Below, piece after piece: positions 1 to 7,900 of a stretch of 8,375 nt of DNA. A program made the position numbers and the translations under genes. Positions within the stretch are counted from its first letter, which is position 1. The number at the start of each line of letters is the position of its first letter. A model generated the notes under the pieces. That model saw nothing but the letters and a program-made list of their open reading frames with translations. It had not been told where the DNA came from and made no database searches. The DNA is from UBA5359 sp028699365 [NCBI: bacterium]. Lineage in GTDB: Bacteria > UBP13 > UBA5359. The stretch spans positions 1-8,375 of the forward strand of contig JAQVUQ010000103.1 in the NCBI GenBank assembly GCA_028699365.1, read 5' to 3'.

Positions 1-1
1 T

Positions 2-79
2 GAGACCGATATCAACTTCAGATTATGGCTGGTAGGAAAGCTGCTGCAATCATCCAATACCGGACGAGGGGCCATCTGA
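2..79 (+). CDS. Possible 3' end of an unidentified upstream gene (partial)
   Basis: One + strand frame is open from the window edge for 25 codons and stops at TGA 77-79. It reads ETDINFRLWLVGKLL and onward to a final GAI. The peptide is too short to assign to a family, and an open stretch of this length can occur by chance. If real, it ends 43 bases before the cyclophilin-like gene on the same strand, which would fit an operon. I see no convincing promoter in 80-122, only a TTGAAC hexamer at 91-96 without a matching -10 box. Confidence 0.22.
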   Translation, partial: ETDINFRLWLVGKLLQSSNTGRGAI

Positions 80-122
80 AACTAAACTCTTTGAACTTGG
101 AACGGGGGAGGCGCGGTCAATT

Positions 123-497
123 ATGGAGCGACGAATCAGCATACGCTGCGGCAATATGACAGCCACAGCGCTTCTTAACGGTTCAGGAACGGCACTGAAG
201 CTTTGGGAAGTGCTTCCAATCGAAACAAAGGCTACAACCTGGGGTGGGGAGATCTACTTTGCCGTGCCTGTCAGCATGGACGAAGACGACGGCAGGGCGA
301 CGGTGGAACCGGGCGATATCGCTTACTGGCCTCCAGGACGTGCATTCTGTATCTTTTTCGGGACAACACCCGCCAGTATCGGCAATGAGATACGTCCGGC
401 CAGTCCTGTCAATATGCTGGGCAGGATTGAGGGCGATCTCAAGCAGTTCAAGAGTGTAATCACCGGGATGAGAGTAAGGATAACAAGATGCGATTGA
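123..497 (+). CDS. Cyclophilin-like fold protein (TM1367-type)
   Basis: This 124-residue protein resembles the small prokaryotic cyclophilin-like family typified by Thermotoga TM1367. These are single-domain beta-barrel proteins with a cyclophilin fold and mostly unproven activity. Features seen are an N-terminal strand followed by a TALKLWEVLPIETKATTWGGEIYFAVPV stretch split as LWEVLP (about 27-32) and WGGEIYF (about 40-46), then VEPGDIAYWPPGRAFCIFFG (about 61-80, PGDIAYWPPG core) and a C-terminal strand near 98-104 (NMLGRIEGD). Length matches the family. The ATG at 123 has a strong GGGGGAGG site at 104-111, 11 bases upstream; the internal ATG at 156 would cut the first strand. No signal peptide or membrane segment is seen, so it is probably cytoplasmic. 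Its last codons overlap the glycerate kinase start, implying translational coupling. Peptidyl-prolyl isomerase activity should not be assumed; the fold call rests on recognised sequence pattern only. Confidence 0.85.
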   Translation: MERRISIRCGNMTATALLNGSGTALKLWEVLPIETKATTWGGEIYFAVPVSMDEDDGRATVEPGDIAYWPPGRAFCIFFGTTPASIGNEIRPASPVNMLGRIEGDLKQFKSVITGMRVRITRCD

Positions 498-1636
498 AAA
501 TACTGATAGCTCCGGATTCATTTAAAGGCAGTCTGTCCGCAGCAGATGCTGCCGCCTGCATGGAAAGCGGCATTAAAAAGGCCTGCGGGCATGCCGATAC
601 CCTCCTTTTACCGTTGGCTGACGGCGGCGAGGGCACGGTAGAGGCGATGGTAAGTGCCGTGGGTGGCGAGTACGTAAAGGTGATAGTCGATGATCCTCTG
701 GGAAGACCTGTCGAAGCGTGCTACGGTCGATTAAAAGATGGTCTTACAGCCGTTATAGAGATGGCATCCGCCTCCGGTCTGCCTCTTCTGACCAGGGAGG
801 AACGTGATCCGGTGAAGACAACCTCTTATGGAACCGGACAGCTCATAAGATCCGCCCTTGATGCGGGCTGCCGTCGTTTGATTATCGGCATAGGCGGTAG
901 CGCCACCAATGACGGCGGTATGGGAATGGCCCAGGCGCTGGGTGTGCTCTTTCTTGATGACCAGGGACGATCCCTCGGAGCCGGAGGAGGAGAATTATGT
1001 CGCCTCGACAGGTTGGATGTCAGTAATCTGGATAGTCGTTTGTCGGAAACTGAGATCCTGGTAGCCAGCGATGTCAAAAACCCGCTCTGCGGTCCGTTGG
1101 GAGCATCGCTGTTTTACGGTCCCCAGAAAGGGGCGACGCCCGAGACAGCCTCTTATCTTGACGGGTGTCTGGCCAATTTTGCCGCCATTATCAAGCGGCA
1201 ATTCGGTCAGGATATAGCAGATGTGCCGGGAGCAGGTGCCGCCGGCGGACTGGGAGCAGGGCTTATGGCCTTTTTGAGTGCAGAGTTGCGTTCCGGCATC
1301 GAACTGATAATGGATGTTCTGGGTTTCAGGACGAAGGCTGAGACGGTCGATCTGATTCTTACCGGCGAGGGGCGTATCGATAATCAATCCGCTTTCGGCA
1401 AAGTCCTGTCCGGTGTGACGGATACGGCTGAACAACTGGGCCTGCCCGTAGTGGCCATTGGAGGATCGGTCGCTCGTGACTTCACTCCCTGGAGTGATCG
1501 ACTGGTAGCTGTGAGCTGTGTGACGGAATTCATGGATTTGGAAACGGCGCTTGATAATGCCGGATACGCCGTAACCGCCGCGGCTGAGCGCATCGGCAGG
1601 TTGTTGACAATAGGCGGAATGCTTCCGCATTTATAG
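488..1636 (+). CDS. Glycerate kinase, GarK/GlxK type
   Basis: The 382-residue protein belongs to glycerate kinase family 1 (Pfam Gly_kinase). These enzymes phosphorylate D-glycerate with ATP; members make 2-phosphoglycerate or, less often, 3-phosphoglycerate, linking glyoxylate, glucarate or serine breakdown to lower glycolysis. Hallmarks visible are APDSFKGSLSA (8-18), PLADGGEGT (42-50), the glycine-rich GIGGSATNDGGMGMAQALG (134-152), SDVKNPLCGPLGA (194-206), PGAGAAGGLGAG (247-258) and TGEGRIDNQS (292-301), followed by GK at 304-305. Length is normal and no frame damage is seen. The start at 488 has AAGGA at 476-480, 7 bases upstream, and overlaps the upstream gene by 10 bases. The stop lies 4 bases before the -35 box of the next operon with no terminator between, so read-through into the efflux genes is possible. 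No aldolase, reductase or transporter of a glycerate pathway is visible, so the metabolic route is unknown. Which phosphoglycerate is made cannot be told by eye. Confidence 0.96.
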   Translation: MRLKILIAPDSFKGSLSAADAAACMESGIKKACGHADTLLLPLADGGEGTVEAMVSAVGGEYVKVIVDDPLGRPVEACYGRLKDGLTAVIEMASASGLPLLTREERDPVKTTSYGTGQLIRSALDAGCRRLIIGIGGSATNDGGMGMAQALGVLFLDDQGRSLGAGGGELCRLDRLDVSNLDSRLSETEILVASDVKNPLCGPLGASLFYGPQKGATPETASYLDGCLANFAAIIKRQFGQDIADVPGAGAAGGLGAGLMAFLSAELRSGIELIMDVLGFRTKAETVDLILTGEGRIDNQSAFGKVLSGVTDTAEQLGLPVVAIGGSVARDFTPWSDRLVAVSCVTEFMDLETALDNAGYAVTAAAERIGRLLTIGGMLPHL

Positions 1637-1640
1637 GCGC

Positions 1641-1669
1641 TTGACAGCAGTTTTGTGTAAGGATATAAT
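1641..1669 (+). promoter_or_regulatory. Consensus sigma70-type promoter of the efflux operon
   Basis: A perfect -35 box TTGACA (1641-1646) and a perfect -10 box TATAAT (1664-1669) are separated by exactly 17 bp, the ideal housekeeping-sigma arrangement. No extended -10 TG is present. Transcription would start near 1675-1677, about 50 bases before the TetR start codon. A promoter this strong implies tight repression under normal conditions, which fits the palindrome lying over the start point. The -35 box starts 4 bases after the glycerate kinase stop codon. Confidence 0.9.
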
Positions 1670-1671
1670 CT

Positions 1672-1699
1672 GTCTGACTGACCGGTCGGTCAGGCAGAC
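1672..1699. promoter_or_regulatory. TetR-type operator palindrome over the transcription start
   Basis: The core CTGACTGACCGGTCGGTCAG (1674-1693) is a 20-bp palindrome with 9 of 10 base pairs matching; the only mismatch is T1679/G1688. It contains the perfect octamer GACCGGTC at 1680-1687. A second register centred at 1685/1686 extends to 28 bp (1672-1699) with 12 of 14 pairs, because the GTCTG and CAGAC flanks also pair. Sites built on GACCGGTC-like repeats are typical of AcrR/TetR-family operators. The site starts 3 bases after the -10 box and spans the predicted start point, so a bound repressor would block initiation. The natural ligand is the TetR protein encoded directly downstream; this is inferred from position and site type. 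Confidence 0.85.
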
Positions 1700-1713
1700 G
1701 GCCTGGCCGCTTT

Positions 1714-1717
1714 GGAG
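1714..1717 (+). promoter_or_regulatory. Ribosome binding site that fixes the TetR start
   Basis: GGAG at 1714-1717, within GGAGAAGG, lies 7 bases before the ATG at 1725. It decides the start against the longer open frame, which could begin with TTG at 1641 but would lie in the -35 box and be upstream of the transcript. An in-frame ATG at 1743 has no comparable site. Confidence 0.75.
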
Positions 1718-1724
1718 AAGGGTA

Positions 1725-2297
1725 ATGGCGAGAGCGGGCGTAATGGATTATACCAGAGACAGGATCCTCAAGTGTGCCACCGAACTCTTTTCGGAGAGCG
1801 GCTATAAGGGCGTATCAATGAGAGAGATATCGTCAGCAGCAGGTGTCTCTAAAGCATCTATTTACTATCATTTTCCAAGCAAGGAAGACCTGTATCTGTC
1901 GCTGATAATTCGCGATATGGAACAATTGTTGGAAGAACTGGAAGCTATCGCTGCAGAACCGGAAGAACCGTCTTTGCTTTTACGTCGTTTTGTAGAATGC
2001 TATGTAGACTTCTCACATAAGAAAGGACCGGTTATAAAACTGGCCTTTCGTGAGCTGGCCGGTGTGGGTGAGCGCCTTCATGAACTGCTGCCGGTAACTG
2101 TTCAGAGAATGCAGCGGTCACTTAAAGATATTCTGATCAGAGGCAACCTGGGAACGGGTAAGCCGGAGATGACGGCTTACGCCATATTCGGAATGGCCCA
2201 CATACTCACGTTGCATGATATCAAGGAAGCGACCTGGGATGGGAACGATATACCTTCGTTTATCTGCAATCTCATCATAGGTAGTAATCAGCAGTAA
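1725..2297 (+). CDS. TetR/AcrR-family transcriptional repressor
   Basis: From the ATG at 1725 the protein has 190 residues, the usual TetR size. The N-terminal DNA-binding domain is clear: RDRILKCATELFSESGYKG (11-29), then the helix-turn-helix VSMREISSAAGVSKASIYYHF (30-50, recognition helix around KASIYYHF) and PSKEDLY (51-57). The C-terminal part is alpha-helical and, as usual for this family, forms the dimer interface and ligand pocket; it varies too much to name a ligand. It is the first gene of an operon with the three efflux genes and has a matching palindromic operator at its own start point, so it most likely represses itself and the pump until an inducer binds. The longer frame back to 1641 is rejected because it includes the promoter. 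An alternative start is ATG 1743, six codons in. Family call very secure; target and ligand inferred. Confidence 0.95.
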   Translation: MARAGVMDYTRDRILKCATELFSESGYKGVSMREISSAAGVSKASIYYHFPSKEDLYLSLIIRDMEQLLEELEAIAAEPEEPSLLLRRFVECYVDFSHKKGPVIKLAFRELAGVGERLHELLPVTVQRMQRSLKDILIRGNLGTGKPEMTAYAIFGMAHILTLHDIKEATWDGNDIPSFICNLIIGSNQQ

Positions 2298-2313
2298 TGC
2301 GCTTCTGAGCGCA
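2298..2313 (+). other. Short hairpin directly after the TetR stop
   Basis: TGCGC (2298-2302) and GCGCA (2309-2313) form a 5-bp stem around a 6-base loop, starting on the base after the TetR stop codon. No T-run follows, so it does not look like an intrinsic terminator. It could be an mRNA processing or stability element between repressor and pump genes, or chance. Confidence 0.3.
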
Positions 2314-2346
2314 CTTCGGGAACAAATTGGGGGAGGCTCGGTTTAA

Positions 2347-3642
2347 ATGAAAAGAGTCCGTACGACAGCATGTTTAATTATGGCCGGAGCGTTGTTTCTT
2401 ATGGCAGGGACGATGGCGATTGCCGGTGAAGCGCCGGCAAAGGCTGCCGCTATTTCACTGACGCTACAGGAAAGCATAGATCTGGCACTGAAAAACAATG
2501 TATCGCTTAAAGCCGAAACGCAGAAAGTGGATATTGCCGCCGATAGATTGGAACAGGCAAGGTCTCAGCAGAAGTTTACCGTCGGTGCCGGAGTCAGCGC
2601 GAGCCATTTTGAGCCCAATCCGTTCCCGGTAAACAATACTTCGTACGATCTGGGTTTACAACTGGATCAGCCGCTTTATAACGGCGGCAGATTGAAGGCA
2701 CAGGAAACGCAGGCCGAAATAGCTCTTGAGCAGGCTAATGTGGATCTGGAGACCAGGAAAGATGAACTGATTCTATCTGTCAAACGGGCGTTTTACGGCC
2801 TGGCCAAGGCACAGCGTTTGGAAGTCGTGGCCAGAGAGGCTGTGGATCAGGCCAGGGCACACCTGGATGTGACGCAGAAGTTCTATAAAGCCGGCACAGT
2901 GGCCAAATACGACGTATTAAGGGCGCAGACGCAATTGGCACAGGTTCAGCAGAACCTGGTTACGGCCTCGAACGGGGTTCGTTTGTCTATGAACTCACTG
3001 AACAACCTGCTTGGGATTGATCTGAGCACTACCGTTCAACTTAAACTCTCGCCCGAAGTGAAGCCGGTAAAGCGCAGCCTTAATGAACTGATATCGCTGG
3101 CCTGGGAGCAGCGGCCGGAACTTCGGTCTCTCGCTTTGTCCGCCCGGATTAATGAAGTCGGCAGGACGATAGTAATATCTGCTGTTCGGCCCAATGTCAG
3201 CGGCACTCTGGGCTACTCCATCCTTCATCAGGATATGAGCGCTACTTCCTCCGGTAACCTGACTGTCGGCATATCTGCTAATCTCTCTCTCTTTGACAAC
3301 GGGCTTACTAAAGCACGGTTGAGCGAGAATTCCAATACCGCCGAGCAACTTAAGCTGTCTGCCGATGATGCCAGGCGCAACATATCGCTTCAGGTAAGGC
3401 AGAGCTATTTGCAGTTGCAGCAGGATAAGGAATTGATCGAAGCCTCGCGCCAGGCTCTGGAGCAGGCGGAGGAGGGCAACAGGATTGCCGCTGTCCGATA
3501 TCAATCCGGCGTTTCCACCAGTGTGGAGTTGATCGATGCTCAGACTGCGCTTACACAGGCCAGGATAAACTACAGCAATGCAGTGAGCGATTATGAGATT
3601 GCCCTGTCCGAGTTGGAGAGAGCGGTTTCAACGGAACTATAA
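2347..3642 (+). CDS. TolC-family outer-membrane efflux channel
   Basis: This 431-residue protein is the outer-membrane channel of the tripartite pump; trimers of the family form a beta-barrel in the outer membrane and a long alpha-helical tunnel in the periplasm. A signal peptide is evident (MKRVR, hydrophobic 8-24, likely cleavage after AIA at 26). Two repeated outer-membrane efflux (OEP) modules follow, about 40-225 and 247-428. The first opens with LTLQESIDLALKNN and carries the LDQPLYNGGR strand turn; the second has LISLAWEQRPELRSL and the equivalent NLSLFDNGLTKAR. Long Gln/Ala-rich helices carry heptad character. There is no lipobox cysteine, so it is not a lipoprotein channel such as OprM. 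The start has GGGGGAGG at 2329-2336, 10 bases upstream. The gene lies 49 bases after the repressor and 55 before the adaptor, in one orientation. Length is typical. Substrate range cannot be read from the channel. Confidence 0.95.
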   Translation: MKRVRTTACLIMAGALFLMAGTMAIAGEAPAKAAAISLTLQESIDLALKNNVSLKAETQKVDIAADRLEQARSQQKFTVGAGVSASHFEPNPFPVNNTSYDLGLQLDQPLYNGGRLKAQETQAEIALEQANVDLETRKDELILSVKRAFYGLAKAQRLEVVAREAVDQARAHLDVTQKFYKAGTVAKYDVLRAQTQLAQVQQNLVTASNGVRLSMNSLNNLLGIDLSTTVQLKLSPEVKPVKRSLNELISLAWEQRPELRSLALSARINEVGRTIVISAVRPNVSGTLGYSILHQDMSATSSGNLTVGISANLSLFDNGLTKARLSENSNTAEQLKLSADDARRNISLQVRQSYLQLQQDKELIEASRQALEQAEEGNRIAAVRYQSGVSTSVELIDAQTALTQARINYSNAVSDYEIALSELERAVSTEL

Positions 3643-3686
3643 GTTAGCCTGATTACTAAGGTATATTCCAACTCGTCAGCTAATGC

Positions 3687-3692
3687 AGGAGG
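3687..3692 (+). promoter_or_regulatory. Ribosome binding site that fixes the adaptor start
   Basis: A perfect AGGAGG at 3687-3692 lies 5 bases before the ATG at 3698. It is inside the longer frame that begins at the ATG at 3683, so the upstream ATG is not the real start. Confidence 0.8.
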
Positions 3693-3697
3693 TTGTT

Positions 3698-4939
3698 ATG
3701 AAGAAGATATTTGCGCTGGTGGCAGCGGTAATAGTATTGGTAACAGTTTTTCAGGTAACCGGTAAGAAGCATAAGAAAGCGGATACCGGCAAGTCACCGG
3801 AGATAAAGAGTGTATATGTCGTCAGTCCGTTGAGTGCGGATATGACTGAGAGCGTGGAGCTTACCGGTTCGATCGTGCCCCGAAGCGAAGTTGCCGTCTC
3901 GGCTGAAATGAGCGGACGGGTCGTTTACAGAGTCGGAGACGAGGGAACAAAGGTATCCGCCGGGCAGGTCATCCTGCGGCTTGATGACAGCGCGCTGCGG
4001 GCGCAATTGTCTACAGCCTCGGCGGCGGTGTCTGCTGCTGAAGCCAGGCTGGCGGCTCTCAAGTCGGGCGCCAGGTCTCAGGAACGCTTGCAGACGGAGA
4101 ATGGCGTCAGGCAGTCTCAGGCCGCTTTTGATAATGCCCGCCAGAATTATGAAAGAGTTAAATCGCTCTTCAAGCAGGGTGCCATGGCCGAACAGCAGTT
4201 GGATGCTGCCAGATCGCAATACCTGGCGGCCGAGGCTCAATTGAGTTCCGCCAAGGCGCAGCTCTCCATGGTAGGAGAGGGTGCCAGAAGAGAGGATATC
4301 AGAGCTGCTGAAGCCGGCGTGTCGCAGGCCAGAGGATCCGTGGCCATGATCAGGGTTCAACTGGGGTACACCGTTCTGCGTGCGCCTGTGTCCGGCATCA
4401 TATCCGACTGCACCATTGAAAAGGGAGAGATGGCTCTGCCGGGCAGTCCTCTAATGAAGATAACGGAAGAGCGTAATCTCTACTTTGAGGCGCGTGTACC
4501 GGAGATGGCATTTACAAAGATGAAGCCCGGTCAATCTGCCGGCATAACCGTAGACGCGTTGCCGGGAAAGACGATCAGCGGCAGAGTTACCGACCTTGTG
4601 CCGGTGGCCGATGCCAAGACCCGTTCTTTCATGGTTCGCATATCTCTGCAGAACAACAGCGTCAAGGCCGGTATGTTCGCGCGGGCGCGGGTAGGCGTAT
4701 CTACACACTGTGCCACTATATGTGTCCCTCGTGATGCTGTGAGAGAGACCGGTGGCAGGAAATACGTTACCTGCATTGAGAACGGCAAGGTCAGGAAGAT
4801 GGAAGTGCATACCGGCATAGAACAAGGCAGTCGGCTGGAAGTTATGGGAGTTTCCACAGGGGCCGTTATCGCCGCTGTCGGCCAGGATGATCTGGTAGAC
4901 GGTCAAAAAGTAAAGGTGTTGGAAGGAGAGGCCTTTTAA
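3698..4939 (+). CDS. RND efflux periplasmic adaptor (HlyD/AcrA-type membrane fusion protein)
   Basis: Starting at 3698 the protein has 413 residues. It links the inner-membrane pump to the TolC channel in the periplasm. Seen in order: an N-terminal hydrophobic segment (4-20) with basic residues at 2-3 and 23-27, acting as membrane anchor; a beta-barrel/lipoyl entry with SAEMSGRVVYRVGDEGTKVSAGQVILRLDD (68-97; GRVVYRVGDEG core); a long alpha-helical hairpin (about 98-222) rich in Ala, Gln and Ser, typical of TolC docking; the returning lipoyl half YTVLRAPVSGIIS (224-236) with GEMALPGSPLMKI (243-255); then a beta-barrel and membrane-proximal domain to the end. There is no lipobox cysteine near the N-terminus, unlike AcrA, so it is probably held by the uncleaved helix. 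The stop abuts the pump start with no spacer, indicating tight co-translation. The internal repeat GARSQERLQ (124) and GARREDIRA (195) marks the two hairpin arms and is usual in this family. Confidence 0.95.
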   Translation: MKKIFALVAAVIVLVTVFQVTGKKHKKADTGKSPEIKSVYVVSPLSADMTESVELTGSIVPRSEVAVSAEMSGRVVYRVGDEGTKVSAGQVILRLDDSALRAQLSTASAAVSAAEARLAALKSGARSQERLQTENGVRQSQAAFDNARQNYERVKSLFKQGAMAEQQLDAARSQYLAAEAQLSSAKAQLSMVGEGARREDIRAAEAGVSQARGSVAMIRVQLGYTVLRAPVSGIISDCTIEKGEMALPGSPLMKITEERNLYFEARVPEMAFTKMKPGQSAGITVDALPGKTISGRVTDLVPVADAKTRSFMVRISLQNNSVKAGMFARARVGVSTHCATICVPRDAVRETGGRKYVTCIENGKVRKMEVHTGIEQGSRLEVMGVSTGAVIAAVGQDDLVDGQKVKVLEGEAF

Positions 4940-7900
4940 ATGTATATTGCGGATATCTCCATAAAGCGCCCCCTGTTCGTGGGCGTGATCGTGTTGATCC
5001 TGGCGCTGTTTGGATTGATATGTCTGACACGCTTGCCGATTGACCTTATGCCGAACGTCGATATACCTTATGTTACGATAGTGACCGCTTATCCCGGTGT
5101 TGGGCCCACCGAGATAGAGAGTCTTATAAGTAAGCCGATCGAAGATGCCATCAGTCCCATCGGCGGCATTAAAAAAGTATTTTCGTATTCCCGTGAGAAC
5201 TCGTCCATAGTCGTTGCGGAGTTTGAACTGGGTACCGATATAAACGGTGCCGTAGCGGACGTCAGGGATAAAGTCTCGGCTGTGAGGGGCACTCTGCCTC
5301 AGGATATTGATGACCCGAGCATTGCCAGGGTGGATATCAACGCCCAGCCGATAATGAATGTTACACTTTTCAGCAAGGGATCGCTTGCTGAGACACGAAA
5401 ACTGGCGGATGATAATGTCAAAGAACGGCTGCAGAAAATCAACGGCGTAGCTTCAGTGGATGTTGTAGGCGGTCTGGAAAGAGAAATAGACGTGCGTGTG
5501 GATCAGGGGCGCCTGGATGCATACGGACTGGGCCTGGCACAAGTAGTGGCAGCCTTGAAAGGCGATAACCTGAACGTTCCCGGCGGAAGGATAGATCAGC
5601 GTTCCAGGGAATACACCATTCGTACCGTGGGCGAATTTACATCCGTCGAGCAGATTTCCTCGATAAACCTGGCCACGATAGACGGTACCCCCCTTACCCT
5701 TGGAGACGTGGCCACAGTTGAGGACACGTTCAAAGAAGTTCGCCAGAAAGCCCGCTTCAACGGCGAAAATTGCGTAACTATGGTAATCAAGAAACAATCC
5801 GGAGCCAATACCGTCAAGGTGGCGGATACGGTGCGGAAGGCTGTAGCCGAGATATCCGGTCAACTGCCGTATGGTAATAAGCTGGACGTGATTGTCGATA
5901 ATTCCACCTTTATCAGAGACTCAGTAAAGGATGTAAGGGATAATCTGTTGCTGGGTATACTGCTTACGGTTCTGGTTATATTCCTGTTCCTGCGCAGCAT
6001 ACGGAGCACCTTTATTATCTTCATGAGCATACCCGCATCGTTGATCGCTACCTTTGCGTTTATCTACTACAGCGGGTTTACGCTGAACGTTCTCTCTCTG
6101 ATGGGATTGGCGCTTGCTGTCGGTATGCTGGTCGACGATTCCATCGTTGTTCTGGAAAATATCTATCGACATTTTGAACGTGACGGAAACGCGGCTGAGG
6201 CAGCTTCCAGCGGCACCAGTGAGATCGGTGGTGCCGTTGTTGCCACCACCTTTACCATTATGGCGGTTTTTGTTCCCATTGCCTTTATGAAAGGTATGGT
6301 GGGGCAGATCTTTAAGGAATTCGGATTGACTGTCGCTTTCAGCATATTGATATCGCTGTTTATATCCTTTACTCTGGTGCCGACTCTGGCCGCCAGGTTG
6401 TTGCACCGGGAGAATACGGATAAAGATAGTGCATGGGATCGTTTTTACAACAGGCTGGAGCGTGCTTATAAAGGGGCTTTATCCTGGGCTCTGTCACATC
6501 GCTGGCTGGTGGTAGGGATAGCGGCTGCTTCTCTTGTGGCCTCACTGATGCTTCTACCGATAATCGGTGGTGAAGCTTTCCCCTTTGTAGACAGAGGAGA
6601 GATAACCGCATATGTAGAGATGCCGACCGGAGCCTCTCTGGAACTTACTGATAAAAGTGTAAATGAAATGGAGCGATATCTTCGCAGCCGCAAGGATACC
6701 GAGATAGCTTATGCCGAGGTCGGAACAAGTGGTTCCAGACAGGCCAGTATCTTTATAAAGCTGCGAAAGGGGCATAAGCAAGACAGCCGAAAGATCGCAG
6801 ATGAGCTTCGGCGCAAATTTTCCACTATTCCGGGTGCGACGGTTAGTGTGCAGACAGCTTCAATGGGCGGTGGCGGCGAGGCCAGCGCCTCCGGCACAGC
6901 GCCGGTGCAGATCAAGATCAGCGGTCCCGATTCCGGGCGGCTGACTGAGATAGCCAACAGGGTGGAGAAGGATCTCTCCGGCATCGAGGGACTTATCGGT
7001 ATCGGCAACACCATGAATACGGGCAAGCCTGAGTTGCAGATAAAAGTCGATCGACGATTGGCAGAGGATAGACGGATCTCTCCCGGTCAGGTGGCAGCGA
7101 CCATCTATACTGCTATGACCGGAGACGTAGCCACCAGGTTCAAGGATGGCGGTGAAGAGTATGATGTTCTTGTCCGTTTGCGCGAAGAAGACAGACAGAG
7201 GCTTGAAGGCGTTAAGAATCTTCTGCTCATTAACAAAAATGACGAAACTGTAAGAGTGGGAGAGATCGCGGATATTCTGCCGTCCGGCGGGCCAGCGGAG
7301 ATCAATCGTGAGAACAGACAGCGTTTGGCAAAAGTTTATGCCGGCCTGGACAGCAACTATAACATCGGCCAGGTAAACAAAAAGATCAAAGCTAAACTGA
7401 GTGATCTTAAGCTGCCCGATGGTTATACAATCAGCTATGGCGGTGAAGCCGAGGATATGAAAGAGATATTTACTCCCATGATACAGGCGATGATACTGGC
7501 TGTTCTGCTTGTCTACCTGGGGCTGGTGGCCTTGTATGAGTCTCTGATTTATCCGCTGGTAATCATGTTTGCGGTCCCGCTTGCCGGTGTCGGAGCCTTT
7601 GTATTGATGCTCCTGGCCGGAAAGACCATGAATATGATGTCTCTGATCGGTTTGATAATGCTGGCCGGAATTGTAACTAAGAACGCTATTCTGCTGGTGG
7701 ATTATACGAATACGCTGAGAGATCAGGGGTATGGACGGGAAGAGGCGCTGCTTCAGGCTGGTCCGATCAGGCTCAGACCGATATTGATGACGACCCTGGC
7801 AACTATCCTTGGCATGTTGCCGCTGGCACTCGGTATGGGCGAAGGCGGAGGATTGCGTTCACCTATGGCCATAGCGGTTATAGGCGGTCTCATTACCTCT

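Noticed and set aside
91-122. Promoter for the cyclophilin-like gene from TTGAAC at 91-96
   Set aside because: No -10-like hexamer occurs at a suitable distance before the start codon.
995-1630. 211-codon open frame on the - strand
   Set aside because: It lies antisense to the glycerate kinase, whose conserved motifs are unmistakable; the antisense product shows no recognisable domain.
1641-1724. Longer TetR reading frame starting with TTG at 1641
   Set aside because: That TTG is the -35 box and the extension covers the -10 box and operator; the ATG at 1725 has a good ribosome site and gives normal family length.
2298-2313. Terminator after the TetR gene
   Set aside because: The stem is only 5 bp and has no T-run; it would also cut the repressor off from the efflux genes, which have no other clear promoter.
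3683-3697. Adaptor start at the ATG at 3683
   Set aside because: The AGGAGG ribosome site lies inside those five codons and is placed for the ATG at 3698, which begins a typical MKK membrane anchor.
3794-4360. 188-codon open frame on the - strand
   Set aside because: Shadow of the adaptor's Ala/Gln-rich hairpin; low-complexity, Arg/Ser-rich product with no family features.
5921-6406. 161-codon open frame on the - strand
   Set aside because: Antisense to the pump's transmembrane region; the Gln/Lys-rich product is the expected complement of hydrophobic codons.
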